A stretch of DNA of 64,000 bases from Archangium gephyra (GTDB lineage: Bacteria > Myxococcota > Myxococcia > Myxococcales > Myxococcaceae): the NCBI GenBank assembly GCA_003243425.1, contig QFQP01000003.1:255347-319346 (forward strand), given 5' to 3'. A model generated the notes under the pieces. That model did no database searches and was not told the origin of the DNA. It worked only from the letters and a program-made list of their open reading frames with translations. Both the position numbers and the translations under genes were made by a program. Of the stretch, positions 1-10,672 are shown in pieces. Numbering within the stretch: the stretch's first letter is position 1; the number at the start of each line of letters is the position of its first letter.

Positions 1-525
1 TTCGGGCTCTCGACGCGCCGGCTGGGCGCCGACATCAAGCAGTTCCTCGCGGTCGCCGCCGTCGTGTTCCCGCTCTTCATCGGCGGGTACGTGGCGTTCA
101 CCTGGTACTGGCCACAGTTGCCCGCCGACCTCGCGCGCCTGCTCACGCCGTACACCGGCGCCCCGCGCTTCGAGTTTCGTCTGCCTGATCGCTTCACGGA
201 GTGGCTGATCGACGATCTCTTCGTGGTGGCCGTGCCTGAAGAGCTCTTCTACCGGGGCTACATTCAGACGCGGCTGCGCGACGCGTGGCCACAGGGCCGG
301 CTGTTCTTCGGCGCGCGCCTGGGGCCTGCGTTCTGGCTCACCGCGGTCCTCTTCGCGGTCGGGCACCTCGCCATCTTCGAAGTGTGGCGACTGGCCGTGT
401 TCTTCCCTGCGCTGCTCTTCGGGTGGATGCGCGAACGAAGCAACTCCATCGTCGGGCCCGCGCTGATGCACGCCGCCTCGAACCTGCTGATCAAGGTGCT
501 CGACGCGAGCTTCTTCGCGCGCTGA
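1..525 (+). CDS. CPBP-family glutamic intramembrane protease, 5' partial (myxosortase-like)
   Basis: The frame is open from the first base, so the N-terminus lies outside the window; 174 residues are visible. All three CPBP/Rce1-type motifs are present: Glu-Glu-x3-Arg (PEELFYRG, about visible residues 79-86), Phe-x3-His (FAVGH) and a late His-x3-Asn (HAASN). Hydrophobic segments surround them, as expected for a polytopic inner-membrane protease. Known of the family: CPBP members cleave near or within membranes, and in Myxococcota some act as myxosortases that process MYXO-CTERM tails. Two MYXO-CTERM-like proteins occur at 31.2-32.2 kb, so that role is plausible, but it is an inference. The gene converges on the next one with no spacer. 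Confidence 0.85.
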   Translation, partial: FGLSTRRLGADIKQFLAVAAVVFPLFIGGYVAFTWYWPQLPADLARLLTPYTGAPRFEFRLPDRFTEWLIDDLFVVAVPEELFYRGYIQTRLRDAWPQGRLFFGARLGPAFWLTAVLFAVGHLAIFEVWRLAVFFPALLFGWMRERSNSIVGPALMHAASNLLIKVLDASFFAR

Positions 526-1323
526 TCAACGAATGGTGACACTCAACCGGCGATCGACCGCGAGCGTCGCGCCGTCAGGCAACGCCACCCAGCCGTCGCC
601 CGGCTCGACGCCAGAGGCCACCACGACCGAACGAAGCCGACGGTGGTCACGCACCGCGGTCTCGCCTTCCTTCAGCTCGTGCCGTTCACACTCGGAGCGC
701 CCTTCGAGCAGCGTGTACGACAACCGCGCGCCACCGCGGCTGGTGGCGACGATGAGCCGGCCGTTGCTGGCCACGAGCGAGAACGCGGGGCGTGCGCTGA
801 CGCCGACCGACGCCGAGACCTGCTCGATGGCCTTCGCCGCCGCCGCCAGCTTCGTGGCCGCCGTGTCGGGATCGAGCTGCGAATCTTCGATGCGACCGAT
901 CTCCCGGAGGCCCGCGAGGAAGTGCGCGAAGGCGATCTCTTCCCACGTCGGCCCGCGCACCGCGCCCTGGAGAAACTCCGGCAGCTCTTCGCGCAGCCGT
1001 TCACGGATTGATTCCGATTTTTCCAGCCCACCCGCAGCGGCGAACAACCACTGGCGGAAGCGGAAGGGCTGGGTGCCGTTGTCGACGCCTTGACCCACGC
1101 CGAGCACGCGACTGGCGACCATCACCGCCTCTGATTCGGGCGCTTCCCACGCGTCGTCGAGCGGCACCCCGACGCCATAACTGCGCTGAACCACCTGCCC
1201 GTCCTGCCAGCCGCCCACGCCGACCACGGCTTTTGAATCGAGAGCGAAGCGCTGGCGCACCCGGTCGAGTTCGCACCGCAACAGGGCTGCGTCTGACGTG
1301 ATGAGGGCGAGGACCTGCGACAT
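526..1323 (-). CDS. Class II glutamine amidotransferase-like protein lacking the catalytic Cys
   Basis: The 265-residue product has the outline of YafJ/EgtC-type class II amidotransferase domains: an N-terminal strand (SQVLALITSD), a central 'SLVASNGRLIVATSRGG' block and a closing 'GWVALPDGATLAVD' segment. In true class II enzymes residue 2 is the nucleophile Cys; here it is Ser, and no nearby Cys replaces it, so glutaminase activity is unlikely. The start at 1323 is preferred over an in-frame one 18 nt upstream because AAGGAG lies 8 nt before it. It diverges from the Hsp70 gene. Function unknown; a binding or regulatory role is a guess. Confidence 0.6.
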   Translation of the reverse strand: MSQVLALITSDAALLRCELDRVRQRFALDSKAVVGVGGWQDGQVVQRSYGVGVPLDDAWEAPESEAVMVASRVLGVGQGVDNGTQPFRFRQWLFAAAGGLEKSESIRERLREELPEFLQGAVRGPTWEEIAFAHFLAGLREIGRIEDSQLDPDTAATKLAAAAKAIEQVSASVGVSARPAFSLVASNGRLIVATSRGGARLSYTLLEGRSECERHELKEGETAVRDHRRLRSVVVASGVEPGDGWVALPDGATLAVDRRLSVTIR

Positions 1324-1388
1324 CGGAACTGCTCCTTCCACGGCCAGTCAGTAACGACTCGATCGTCTCAACACCGCCCGAAGAACGC

Positions 1389-1409
1389 CACTTCCCGTGT
1401 CGGGAAGTG
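1389..1409. promoter_or_regulatory. Perfect inverted repeat between divergent genes
   Basis: CACTTCCCG and CGGGAAGTG are exact reverse complements separated by TGT. The element lies between the divergent amidotransferase-like and Hsp70 genes, ending 34 nt before the Hsp70 start. It could be an operator for a dimeric regulator or a hairpin in a leader. TATTTT at 1432-1437, 6 nt before the ATG, is a plausible -10 box for the Hsp70 gene, which would put the operator near the -35 region. Confidence 0.55.
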
Positions 1410-1443
1410 CGCGCAGGTACCGGAAACACGGTATTTTGAACGC

Positions 1444-3039
1444 ATGGCAGACATTGCAGTCGGCATCGACCTCGGCACTTCGTACTCGTGCGTCTCGGCC
1501 GTCATCGACGGCCAGCCGACAGTGATTCCGAATGAATGGGGCGAGCTCACCCACGCCAGTTGCGTGTCGTTTCTCGAAGACGGCAGTGTGCTGGTGGGCA
1601 ACGCGGCGAAGAAGAACATCATCACCAACGCCGAGAACACGGTGTACTCGGCCAAGCGCCTCATCGGCCGCTTCTTCTTTTCGGACGAAGTGAAGAAGGC
1701 CACCACGGTGATGCCGTACGCCATCGTCGAAGGCCCCAACAATTCGGTGCGAATTCAGGCGCGCGGCCGCACCTACTCGCTGCCTGAAATCTCTGCGCTG
1801 GTGCTCAAGGAACTCAAGGCCATCGCCGAGACCTACCTGGGCCAGCCGGTGACCAAGGCGGTCGTCACCGTGCCCGCGTATTTCAACGACAACCAGCGAC
1901 AGGCCACCAAAGACGCCGGGCGCATCGCCGGGCTCGACGTGCTGCGAATTCTCAACGAGCCGACGTCTGCGGCGCTGGCCTACGGCTTCGGCAAAGACAT
2001 GAACCAGCGCATCGCCGTGTACGACCTCGGCGGCGGCACCTTCGACGTCTCGATTCTCGAGATCGGCAAGGACGTCTTCGAAGTGTTGTCGACGGCCGGT
2101 GACACCTACCTCGGCGGCGACGACTTCGACGATCGCATCATGAACTGGATGGCCGAGGACTTCCTCGCCAAACACCGGCTCGACCTTCGACAGAATCGCT
2201 TCTGTCTACAGATGCTCAAGGAAGCCGCCGAGCGCGCGAAGATCGAAGTCGGCCAGAACGGCGTGGCCGACATTCTGTGCCCCGGCATCTGCCAGGACGT
2301 GAACGGCAACATCATCGACCTGAAGATGCGCATCACCGCCGACCAGTTCAACCGCATGGTGATGGACCTGGTGCAGGGCACGTTCAAGGTGACCGACGAA
2401 GCGCTGCAGAGCGCGCGCATGACGGTCAATGACGTCGACGCGGTCATTCTGGTCGGTGGCCCCACGCGCCTGCCCATCATCCGCAACTCGGTGAAGCACT
2501 ACTTCCAGAAGAACCCGCTCGAGGGCGTCGACCCTGATCAGGTCGTCTCGCTGGGCGCCGCGCTGCAGTCCCACGCGCTGCTCGACAAGGCCACCGAGAC
2601 CTTCCTCGTCGACGTCACGCCGCTCGCGCTGCGCATCGGCACGGTCGGTGGGTACACCGAGAAGATCATCGACAAGAACACCCCGATTCCGATCGAGAAG
2701 TCCAAGAGCTTCACCACCAGCCGCGACGGCCAGGACAAGGTGAAGATCCGCGTGTACCAGGGTGAATCGAACCGCGCCGACGAGTGCGAGTTGCTGGGTG
2801 AGTTCGAGTTCGCCGGTTTCCGCGTCGGGTACCGCGGCGAAGTGAAGATCGACGTGACCTTCGAGATCGACTCGAACGGCATCGTGAACGTGCACGCGGC
2901 CGATCAAGAGACCGGGCAGCGCACGTCGACCACCATCAGCCTGTCGTCGGGTCTGTCAGAAGGCGACATTCAGAACTCCATCAACGCGAACAGGCAGGTG
3001 CAGCTGGCGAACCACCGCGACCTGCCCGCCGCGCGATAG
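1444..3039 (+). CDS. Hsp70-family chaperone lacking the C-terminal lid
   Basis: The 531-residue protein carries the full Hsp70 ATPase domain (about residues 4-380). Visible are the phosphate-1 loop GIDLGTSYS, the phosphate-2 segment DLGGGTFDVS near residue 194, and the adenosine motif VGGPTRLP near 337. A beta-type substrate-binding domain follows to about residue 500. DnaK is about 640 residues, and the alpha-helical lid and acidic tail are absent here. The next gene, 14 nt downstream, encodes a J-domain protein, so the two likely work as a specialised cytoplasmic chaperone pair rather than as the housekeeping DnaK. No Shine-Dalgarno is visible; TATTTT 6 nt before the ATG suggests a leaderless mRNA. 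Confidence 0.93.
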   Translation: MADIAVGIDLGTSYSCVSAVIDGQPTVIPNEWGELTHASCVSFLEDGSVLVGNAAKKNIITNAENTVYSAKRLIGRFFFSDEVKKATTVMPYAIVEGPNNSVRIQARGRTYSLPEISALVLKELKAIAETYLGQPVTKAVVTVPAYFNDNQRQATKDAGRIAGLDVLRILNEPTSAALAYGFGKDMNQRIAVYDLGGGTFDVSILEIGKDVFEVLSTAGDTYLGGDDFDDRIMNWMAEDFLAKHRLDLRQNRFCLQMLKEAAERAKIEVGQNGVADILCPGICQDVNGNIIDLKMRITADQFNRMVMDLVQGTFKVTDEALQSARMTVNDVDAVILVGGPTRLPIIRNSVKHYFQKNPLEGVDPDQVVSLGAALQSHALLDKATETFLVDVTPLALRIGTVGGYTEKIIDKNTPIPIEKSKSFTTSRDGQDKVKIRVYQGESNRADECELLGEFEFAGFRVGYRGEVKIDVTFEIDSNGIVNVHAADQETGQRTSTTISLSSGLSEGDIQNSINANRQVQLANHRDLPAAR

Positions 3040-3053
3040 GTTGAACGACGACG

Positions 3054-4355
3054 ATGCCGAACGGTTCGGACAACTCTGGGAAGCCGCCGGCTCCGGGCCT
3101 GCCGCAGATCACTCCGGTCGGTGGTGAGGCGCGAACGCAGCCACGCGTGACGGCGCCGACCATCGCGCCCGTCGGCGTGCCTCGTCCCGTCGCCGCTCCG
3201 CCGCGCGCGCCCACGCAGGCTGGAGTACCGGTCGTCACCGCGCCGCAGCCGGCCCGCCCTGCGGTGCCGACGATCGCGCCGCCGACGTTCACGTCACCGC
3301 CCATTCGACCGCCCGTGGCCGCTGCACCGGCGCCCGTGGCCGCGCCGCGCCCCCCGGTCATCGCCGCACCGACGATCGCGCCACCCGCCGTTCCGCGCCC
3401 GGTCATCGCCCCGCCTGCGCGACCGGTGATCGCCCCGCCTGCAGCGCAGCGGCCCGTCGTCGCTCCGCCAGTCGCTGCTGCGCCACGCCCGCCGCCCGCC
3501 ATCGTTCCTCCGGCGCCCGTGGTGACCGCGCCGCGCCAGGCGTCGATCGCGCCCCCGGTGATGGTGACGGCACCGCGCCCGGCTCCGGCGATCGCGCCGC
3601 CGCCCGTCGCCCCCCGGCCCTCGCTGAACCTGTTCGACGAACCGGAAGCGCCACCGATGGCGTCGACGCCCTCGTCACCTGCGGTCACGGGCGCGATCGC
3701 GGTCGGCCCCACGCCCCTGCCCGTCGCAGCGCCGCCTGCGGCGGTGCGCACCAACCCGATCCCTGCAACCGGGGCCATCGAGTCCCTCACGGCTCACCAG
3801 TCGGCCGAGCTGCGCGCGCTGGCGGCGGGCCTCGATGGGCTCGATTACTTCGGGGTGCTCTGCATTCCGCAGACGGCCACGCCCGGTGAGATCAAGAAGG
3901 CCTTCTACCGGGAGAGCCGCACGTACCACCCTGACCGCTTCTTCCATCTGCCAGAATCGCAGGAGAAGGCTGACCTCGGCGCGCTCTACCGGCGCATCAC
4001 CGAGTCGTATTACGTGCTGCGCGACGACGCGAAGCGGAAGAAATACCTCGCGGACCTCGCCGGCGCCGAGCGCGCCACCAAGCTTCGCTACACCGAAGCC
4101 ACCGAGTCGGAGCTCAAGGCCGAAGCCCGTAAGACGGTCGAAGAAGAGTTCGGGAACAACCCGAAATCGCGCCCGTTCTTCAAGAGCGCGCTGGCAGACA
4201 TCGAAAAGCAGAACTGGGCCTCGGCCGAGCGCAATCTGAAGATGGGGCTGACCTACGACCGCGACAACGCGCGCTTCAAAGAGCAGCTCGTCGAGGTGCA
4301 GCGGAAGATCGAAGATCAGCGTCGAGCCACCGGCGAAGCCTTCAAGATCAAGTGA
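3054..4355 (+). CDS. J-domain protein with long Pro/Ala-rich N-terminus
   Basis: Residues 1-240 of this 433-residue protein are low complexity, made of Pro, Ala, Ile and Val ('IAPP' and 'APRP' repeats), and probably disordered. A J domain follows (about 261-340) with the diagnostic His-Pro-Asp at 292-294. The C-terminus (about 345-433) is helical and charged and could be TPR-like. In DnaJ the J domain is N-terminal; here it is internal and the Gly/Phe and zinc-finger regions are missing. Known: HPD stimulates Hsp70 ATP hydrolysis. Inferred: it recruits the lid-less Hsp70 encoded just upstream. Its stop overlaps the GTG start of the CvpA gene. Confidence 0.9.
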   Translation: MPNGSDNSGKPPAPGLPQITPVGGEARTQPRVTAPTIAPVGVPRPVAAPPRAPTQAGVPVVTAPQPARPAVPTIAPPTFTSPPIRPPVAAAPAPVAAPRPPVIAAPTIAPPAVPRPVIAPPARPVIAPPAAQRPVVAPPVAAAPRPPPAIVPPAPVVTAPRQASIAPPVMVTAPRPAPAIAPPPVAPRPSLNLFDEPEAPPMASTPSSPAVTGAIAVGPTPLPVAAPPAAVRTNPIPATGAIESLTAHQSAELRALAAGLDGLDYFGVLCIPQTATPGEIKKAFYRESRTYHPDRFFHLPESQEKADLGALYRRITESYYVLRDDAKRKKYLADLAGAERATKLRYTEATESELKAEARKTVEEEFGNNPKSRPFFKSALADIEKQNWASAERNLKMGLTYDRDNARFKEQLVEVQRKIEDQRRATGEAFKIK

Positions 4356-5098
4356 ACGTCGACCTCATCGCACTCGGCGCGGTTGCGCTCTTCTCCATCT
4401 GGGGCGCCTTCAGCGGCTTCGCCAGGCAGGTCGGTCAGGCCGTGGCCGGTGTCGCTGCCGTGTTCGCCGCCGTTCCCAGCGGCCGGTTTCTGGCTGAACC
4501 GTTCGCGCAGGCGCTCCGCACGTCGCTCACGGTCGGTACCGTGACCGCGACCATCGCGGCGTTCGTGCTCATCTACCTGGTGGTGCGCGCGATCGTCACG
4601 GGCATCATCAAGCGCCTGCTGGGCGGCAAGGAGCCCGAGAAGAACCGCGGCGCCGATCGCGCGCTGGGCTTCGGTCTGGGCGGCGCAAAAGCAGCGCTGC
4701 TGGTGTGGCTGGTGGTCTCGGCGGCGGTGTTCATCGAGGGGAACCTCGTGCTCTCGGGCAAGAAGGTCATCTCGACCCCGAAAGATTCGAAGCTACTGGC
4801 GTTCGCGCGGCAGTTCAACGCCATCGAGACCTTGCAGTTCTCGGGTGGCCGCGAGCTGGCCCTGGCCGGCAAGCTCGCTCAAGACCCCGCGGCGGCGGCG
4901 AAGCTCAAGGACGACCCCGACTACGCCGCGCTCATGAAGGACCCACGCTTCAAGAACCTCGTGCAGTCCGACGCGTGGAAGAAGGCGCTGCAGACGGGCG
5001 ACGTGCGTTCGTTGATGCAGAACGACAAGCTGCTGGAGCTCGTGCGCGACCCCAAAGCCGGGCGTCACCTCGAGCGGCTCGCTGAGCGCGCGGAATAG
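4352..5098 (+). CDS. CvpA-family inner membrane protein
   Basis: This 248-residue protein starts at a GTG that overlaps the previous stop (GTGA). The first 130 residues contain about four hydrophobic segments with the CvpA layout, including a Gly-rich turn (RALGFGLGGAKAALL). The C-terminal 100 residues are soluble and helical, with repeated 'DPxxxxxLKDDP' and 'LMKDPRFKNL' type motifs of the kind seen in Hsp70/STI1-type or peptide-binding helical repeats. Known: CvpA proteins link to colicin V export and envelope integrity. Coupling to the Hsp70 and J-protein genes suggests a membrane-anchored member of the chaperone unit, which is an inference. Confidence 0.8.
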   Translation: MNVDLIALGAVALFSIWGAFSGFARQVGQAVAGVAAVFAAVPSGRFLAEPFAQALRTSLTVGTVTATIAAFVLIYLVVRAIVTGIIKRLLGGKEPEKNRGADRALGFGLGGAKAALLVWLVVSAAVFIEGNLVLSGKKVISTPKDSKLLAFARQFNAIETLQFSGGRELALAGKLAQDPAAAAKLKDDPDYAALMKDPRFKNLVQSDAWKKALQTGDVRSLMQNDKLLELVRDPKAGRHLERLAERAE

Positions 5099-5105
5099 CG
5101 GCAAA

Positions 5106-5150
5106 TCGGCCTCGGCCGAATGCTGGATCTTCCGGTCATTTCTCTATAGT
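5106..5150 (+). promoter_or_regulatory. speA promoter region
   Basis: TATAGT at 5145-5150 ends 10 nt before the speA ATG and is the best -10 candidate; no clear -35 box is seen. A short palindrome, TCGGCC-TC-GGCCGA, lies at 5106-5119. AAATCGGCCTC at 5103-5113 recurs at 16541-16551 at almost the same distance from another start codon. No Shine-Dalgarno precedes speA, so the transcript is probably nearly leaderless. Confidence 0.45.
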
Positions 5151-5160
5151 CCGCGCCGCC

Positions 5161-7145
<1,985 letters not shown>

Positions 7146-7149
<4 letters not shown>

Positions 7150-8243
7150 GCTTCTGGGAGTGGCTGTTTCCACCGCCGCCGCTCGACATCCGGGACGCGG
7201 TGGTGCGCCATCAGTACGCGGCGCTCCGCAGCAACATGCCGGTGCTGCACGCGGTCGCGGTGTTGAACCTGTTCATCGCCGACTACGCGCTCTGGATCGA
7301 CGGGTACGACGTTCGCTACTTCGGGTGGACCGCGGTGCTCGCGGTGGTCTCGATCACCCGCATCGTTCAGTGGCGAAGCCGTGATGACGCCGCCTCCGTC
7401 GATGCAGCCAGGGCCGCGCCGCGCGTCGAAGCGGCGACGTGGCTGCTCGCGGCGGTGATGGCATCGACTAGCGCGTTCGCGGTGTGGGCCACGGCGACCA
7501 GGTTGATCAGCTCGGCAGTGCTGGTGCCGATTTCGCTCACCTTCGGCTCGTTGTGCCTGGCGCACGCCATGTCGGCCATTCCGAAGGCCTCGGCAATGGC
7601 GGCGCTGGTGGGCATCGTGCCGCCGGGCATCTCGATGTTGTGGTTCGGCGATGGCTTCACGCGGTTGATCGCCATCAGCGCGCTGAGCGTGTCGGCGCTG
7701 CAGGTGATCTTCCTGCGACGCAACTACGCGTCGGTCGTCGAACTGCTCCAGTTGCAGAAGCGCATGACCGACATCGCCAGCTTCGATTCGCTGACCGGTC
7801 TGTTCTCGCGACGCGCGCTGCTCGACGAAGTGCACGCACGCATCGAGAAGAACGAGCCCTTCGTCATCGCGCTGATCGACCTCGACGGCTTCAAGGCCGT
7901 GAACGACTCCCGTGGGCACGCGATGGGCGACGCCCTGCTCCGCGCGGTCAGTCAACGCTTCATGGCCTGCGGTGACGCCGTGGGCCGGCTCGGCGGTGAC
8001 GAGTTCGTGGTGGTGCTCGACGACGTTCGCGACGAGGCCGCCGTCGGTCCGCGCCTCGAGAAGATCCACCAGGCGGCGCAAACGCCCGTGGTGGTCGGCG
8101 GCGCGACGCTCAACGTCTCGGCGAGCGTCGGCTACGCGCTGTTCCCACGAGACGCTCGTGAGAGCGGGCAGCTCATGCGCGTCGCCGACGAGGCGATGTA
8201 CGCGGCCAAGCGCAGGGGCAAATTACGCACGACGTCGGACTGA
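7146..8243 (+). CDS. Membrane-bound diguanylate cyclase (GGDEF)
   Basis: The start is the GTG overlapping the speA stop (GTGA); upstream in-frame codons lie inside speA. The 365-residue protein has about six hydrophobic segments (residues 33-190), then a linker and a GGDEF domain (about 205-365). The active-site motif GGDEF is intact at about 283-287, as are 'DSLTGL' and 'DLDGFKAVND', so c-di-GMP synthesis is expected. The inhibitory RxxD site five residues upstream is replaced by Ala-Cys-Gly-Asp, so product inhibition by the usual I-site is unlikely. The membrane part may sense a ligand. Coupling to speA hints at a polyamine or arginine link, which is an inference. Confidence 0.92.
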
Positions 8244-8648
8244 CTAGCGATACTCGAAGCGCATGGGGACCTGCACGTCGGGGTGCAGGCTCCGCGCGAC
8301 CGGGCAGCCGTGAGCGATTTCTTCGAGGCGACCGCGCTGCGCTTCCGGCGTCGCCACCGGCAGGGTGATCACGATCGGCAACGAGCCCACGCGCCGAGGA
8401 GGCCCCACCATCTCCTTCTCGACACGCGCCGTACCGCCGAGGAACGACAGGCCTTCCTTCGCGGCCACCAGGGCCATGGTCGACAACGCGCACGACGCGA
8501 GCGACGCGCCGAGCAGATCCGTCGGAGAGAACGTCGAACCGTCACCGCCGTTGTCCTTCGGAGGCACGGTGCGGATCACCGAGCCCGACGGCTCGTGCGT
8601 GAGCTGGCACGTCAGACCTTCGATTCGAACCGTCATCGGAACGCCCAT
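8244..8648 (-). CDS. OsmC/Ohr-family thiol peroxidase-like protein
   Basis: The 134-residue product has the OsmC fold signature, with two conserved Cys: one in LASCALSTM and one in HGCPVARSL. In the family these reduce organic hydroperoxides. Two starts are possible. The ATG at 8654 overlaps the upstream stop as ATGA but sits only 2 nt from GGAG; the ATG at 8648 is 8 nt from the same GGAG and is chosen. It is the last gene of a leftward unit behind the histone-deacetylase-family gene and abuts the convergent diguanylate cyclase gene with no spacer. Confidence 0.88.
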   Translation of the reverse strand: MGVPMTVRIEGLTCQLTHEPSGSVIRTVPPKDNGGDGSTFSPTDLLGASLASCALSTMALVAAKEGLSFLGGTARVEKEMVGPPRRVGSLPIVITLPVATPEAQRGRLEEIAHGCPVARSLHPDVQVPMRFEYR

Positions 8649-8650
8649 GA

Positions 8651-10396
8651 TCATTTCTCCCTGAACTCGAAGTGACTGCGTTCGCGCTCGGCCACGATGA
8701 GCGCCTTGTCTTGCGGAATGTCGTTCTCGTCGCGCCAGCGGACCATCTCGTCGGCTTCCCACTGGTACGGCTTTCCATTCAACGTGACGCGGCCCTCGGC
8801 GATCGCGCGCGTGGCCTGCAGCAACGAGAGGCGCCGGCTGTCACGAATCAACGCCTCGAAGCGCCCCTGCCGTTCCGGGCTTACGAAGCGCGAGTCGTGC
8901 CGGGCCGCCCAGGCCATGTGAAACCACGACGGCCGGAACGCGACCCCCGCCAACTGCAGGCGCTTCGACATCAACGTGAGGATCTCGGTGAACTCGCGCG
9001 CCAGGCCGAGCCCCGGAACCTCCTGACCCGGCAGCTGCGGCCGCAGGTCACTGAACTGCGCGCGCGGGTTGCGCAACGACAGCCAGTTCACGAAGAGAAA
9101 CGTGTCTTCACCAAGCCGGCGCTTCTCGACCTCGAGCTCGATGAGCGACGCCGTCTTGCCGGTGATGGCATCGACGCCCAACAGCCGCGCGCGGTCGTAC
9201 GGCGCGACCTGGTCGATCACCACGTGCAGCCCCTGAAAACCGAGCCGCCGCAGAATCGGAAGAATGCGGTACCGCTCGAGCGCGAACTCCATGCCCTGCG
9301 CCGTGTAGAACTCGAGGAACCTGTGCGGGCCCTGCCGCGGCAGCCCCAACGCGTCGGCGACGTCGGCTTCGGACACGAACGGTTCGTCACCCAGTGACTC
9401 GGAGGGCAACGAATGCGAGATGCCCGAGAACCGCGCCTCGAGCGGGTCATAGTCGGTGGGAATCGGCTCGTCGGTGTCGAAGGCGAGCGCCAGCCCGACA
9501 CCCGCGAGCACCTTCCACGCGTGCGGCGAGTACCCGCCGGCGGGCAGCCAGACCTGCGGCATCGACCCCAGCCGACGTGCCACCCGGAGATCGCGCTCGC
9601 GTACGCCGGGCAACGACATCGAGAACTGCCCGAGGCGATCGCCCGCCAGCACGTCCGCGCCCGACAGCACGAAGACCAGCTCGAGCGACGGCATGCGGTC
9701 CAACAGCCCGTCCAACGCGTCGAGGTAGGCGCCGTCACTCGTCCCTGGAGGCAGCCGCACTTCGTCGACGCCGGGCAACGAGCCCCAATCAGCGCCGGAG
9801 ATCGACCCGAGCCACACCGACGCGTCTTCGCCCAGACACGCCGACGTTCCATCGGGCGGGTGGAAGTCGAGGTCGAGAATGCCGACCTTCCCCTGAAAGC
9901 CCTGCGCGCGAAGCTCGGCGATCGCCACCGCCATGTCGTTGAGCGCGCAGAAGCCGGCGCCACGATTCGGGGCCGCGTGGTGAAACCCACCGAACAGGTT
10001 GATGGTTGGAACACGCCGGCGCAGCGAGAAGCTGGCCGCAGCGATCGTCGCGCCCACCGCCAGCCGCAACGTGCGCAGCACTTCGTCGACGTACACGTCA
10101 CTCGGGTCGACCGCGAAGATGTGCGCCAGCGTCTCGGCCTGAAAGAGCGACTCGAGATACGCCGCCGTGTGCACGCGCCCCAGGGCTTCGTAGCTCGCAG
10201 GCGTCGGGTTGATGATTTCCCGCCGCGAAACCGCGTGCGCCGACTGCAGATAGTGGAGTGCGTCGTCAGCCCGCCGCGTCTCCATCGAACGAGGACCGGC
10301 CTCGACCCCGCTGATCGGCAACCGGAAGGCTTCGTCGTAGAAAATGCGGAGCGGTCGGCGCCGCCCCTTCGCCAGTAGTGCGAGGAGCGGGTTCAT
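8651..10396 (-). CDS. Histone deacetylase-family amidohydrolase with extra C-terminal domain
   Basis: Residues about 15-310 form an arginase/deacetylase-fold HDAC domain: the His pair in GGFHHAAPNRG, 'GFCALND', the zinc segment DLDFHPPDGT and the second Asp in GDRLGQF. Bacterial relatives include AcuC and polyamine or acetyl-lysine deacylases. The metal segment reads DLDFHPPDGT where the usual form is D-x-D-x-H-H-G-N-G-T, so specificity may differ. About 250 further residues (to 581) match no domain I recognise. GGAG lies 7 nt before the ATG. It follows the 58-residue gene by 12 nt and precedes the OsmC gene. The substrate is unknown. Confidence 0.85.
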   Translation of the reverse strand: MNPLLALLAKGRRRPLRIFYDEAFRLPISGVEAGPRSMETRRADDALHYLQSAHAVSRREIINPTPASYEALGRVHTAAYLESLFQAETLAHIFAVDPSDVYVDEVLRTLRLAVGATIAAASFSLRRRVPTINLFGGFHHAAPNRGAGFCALNDMAVAIAELRAQGFQGKVGILDLDFHPPDGTSACLGEDASVWLGSISGADWGSLPGVDEVRLPPGTSDGAYLDALDGLLDRMPSLELVFVLSGADVLAGDRLGQFSMSLPGVRERDLRVARRLGSMPQVWLPAGGYSPHAWKVLAGVGLALAFDTDEPIPTDYDPLEARFSGISHSLPSESLGDEPFVSEADVADALGLPRQGPHRFLEFYTAQGMEFALERYRILPILRRLGFQGLHVVIDQVAPYDRARLLGVDAITGKTASLIELEVEKRRLGEDTFLFVNWLSLRNPRAQFSDLRPQLPGQEVPGLGLAREFTEILTLMSKRLQLAGVAFRPSWFHMAWAARHDSRFVSPERQGRFEALIRDSRRLSLLQATRAIAEGRVTLNGKPYQWEADEMVRWRDENDIPQDKALIVAERERSHFEFREK

Positions 10397-10408
10397 CGAC
10401 CGGCTCCG

Positions 10409-10585
10409 TCAGAGGTCGATCTGCACGACCGTGTTGCCCGCGGGGATCTCGTCGCGTTCCGAGCGTCGATCGTCGTGGTCATCTTCACGGACGACCGGAA
10501 TTTCGACGCTTGGGCGGGACCGTTCACGCTGCGCGCGCTCCCGCTCCCGACGCTTCAGCTCTTCGATGATGTAGGTGTCGAGCAT
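10409..10585 (-). CDS. Small conserved-looking charged protein, 58 residues
   Basis: Read from the reverse strand, ATG at 10585 opens a 58-codon frame ending in TGA at 10409. The product begins MLDTYIIEELKRRERE and is strongly charged, with Arg/Glu in the first half and Asp/Arg in the second, closing on a hydrophobic 'GNTVVQIDL'. AAAGG lies 6 nt before the start. It ends 12 nt before the HDAC-family gene, so it likely heads that unit. The length, charge pattern and spacing look like a real gene; function unknown. The beta-strand-like tail could be an interaction peptide. Confidence 0.7.
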   Translation of the reverse strand: MLDTYIIEELKRRERERAQRERSRPSVEIPVVREDDHDDRRSERDEIPAGNTVVQIDL

Positions 10586-10672
10586 GGTGCCTTTGGAGTG
10601 GGAGACGACTCAATTCTAACCAGCGTCTGACGCGCATCAACTCAGACCCGGTGGAGTACCAACCCGTTGGAA

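Noticed and set aside
8610..8640. TTCGATTCGAAC resembling a tRNA T-loop
   Set aside because: It lies inside the OsmC gene and no cloverleaf can be drawn around it.
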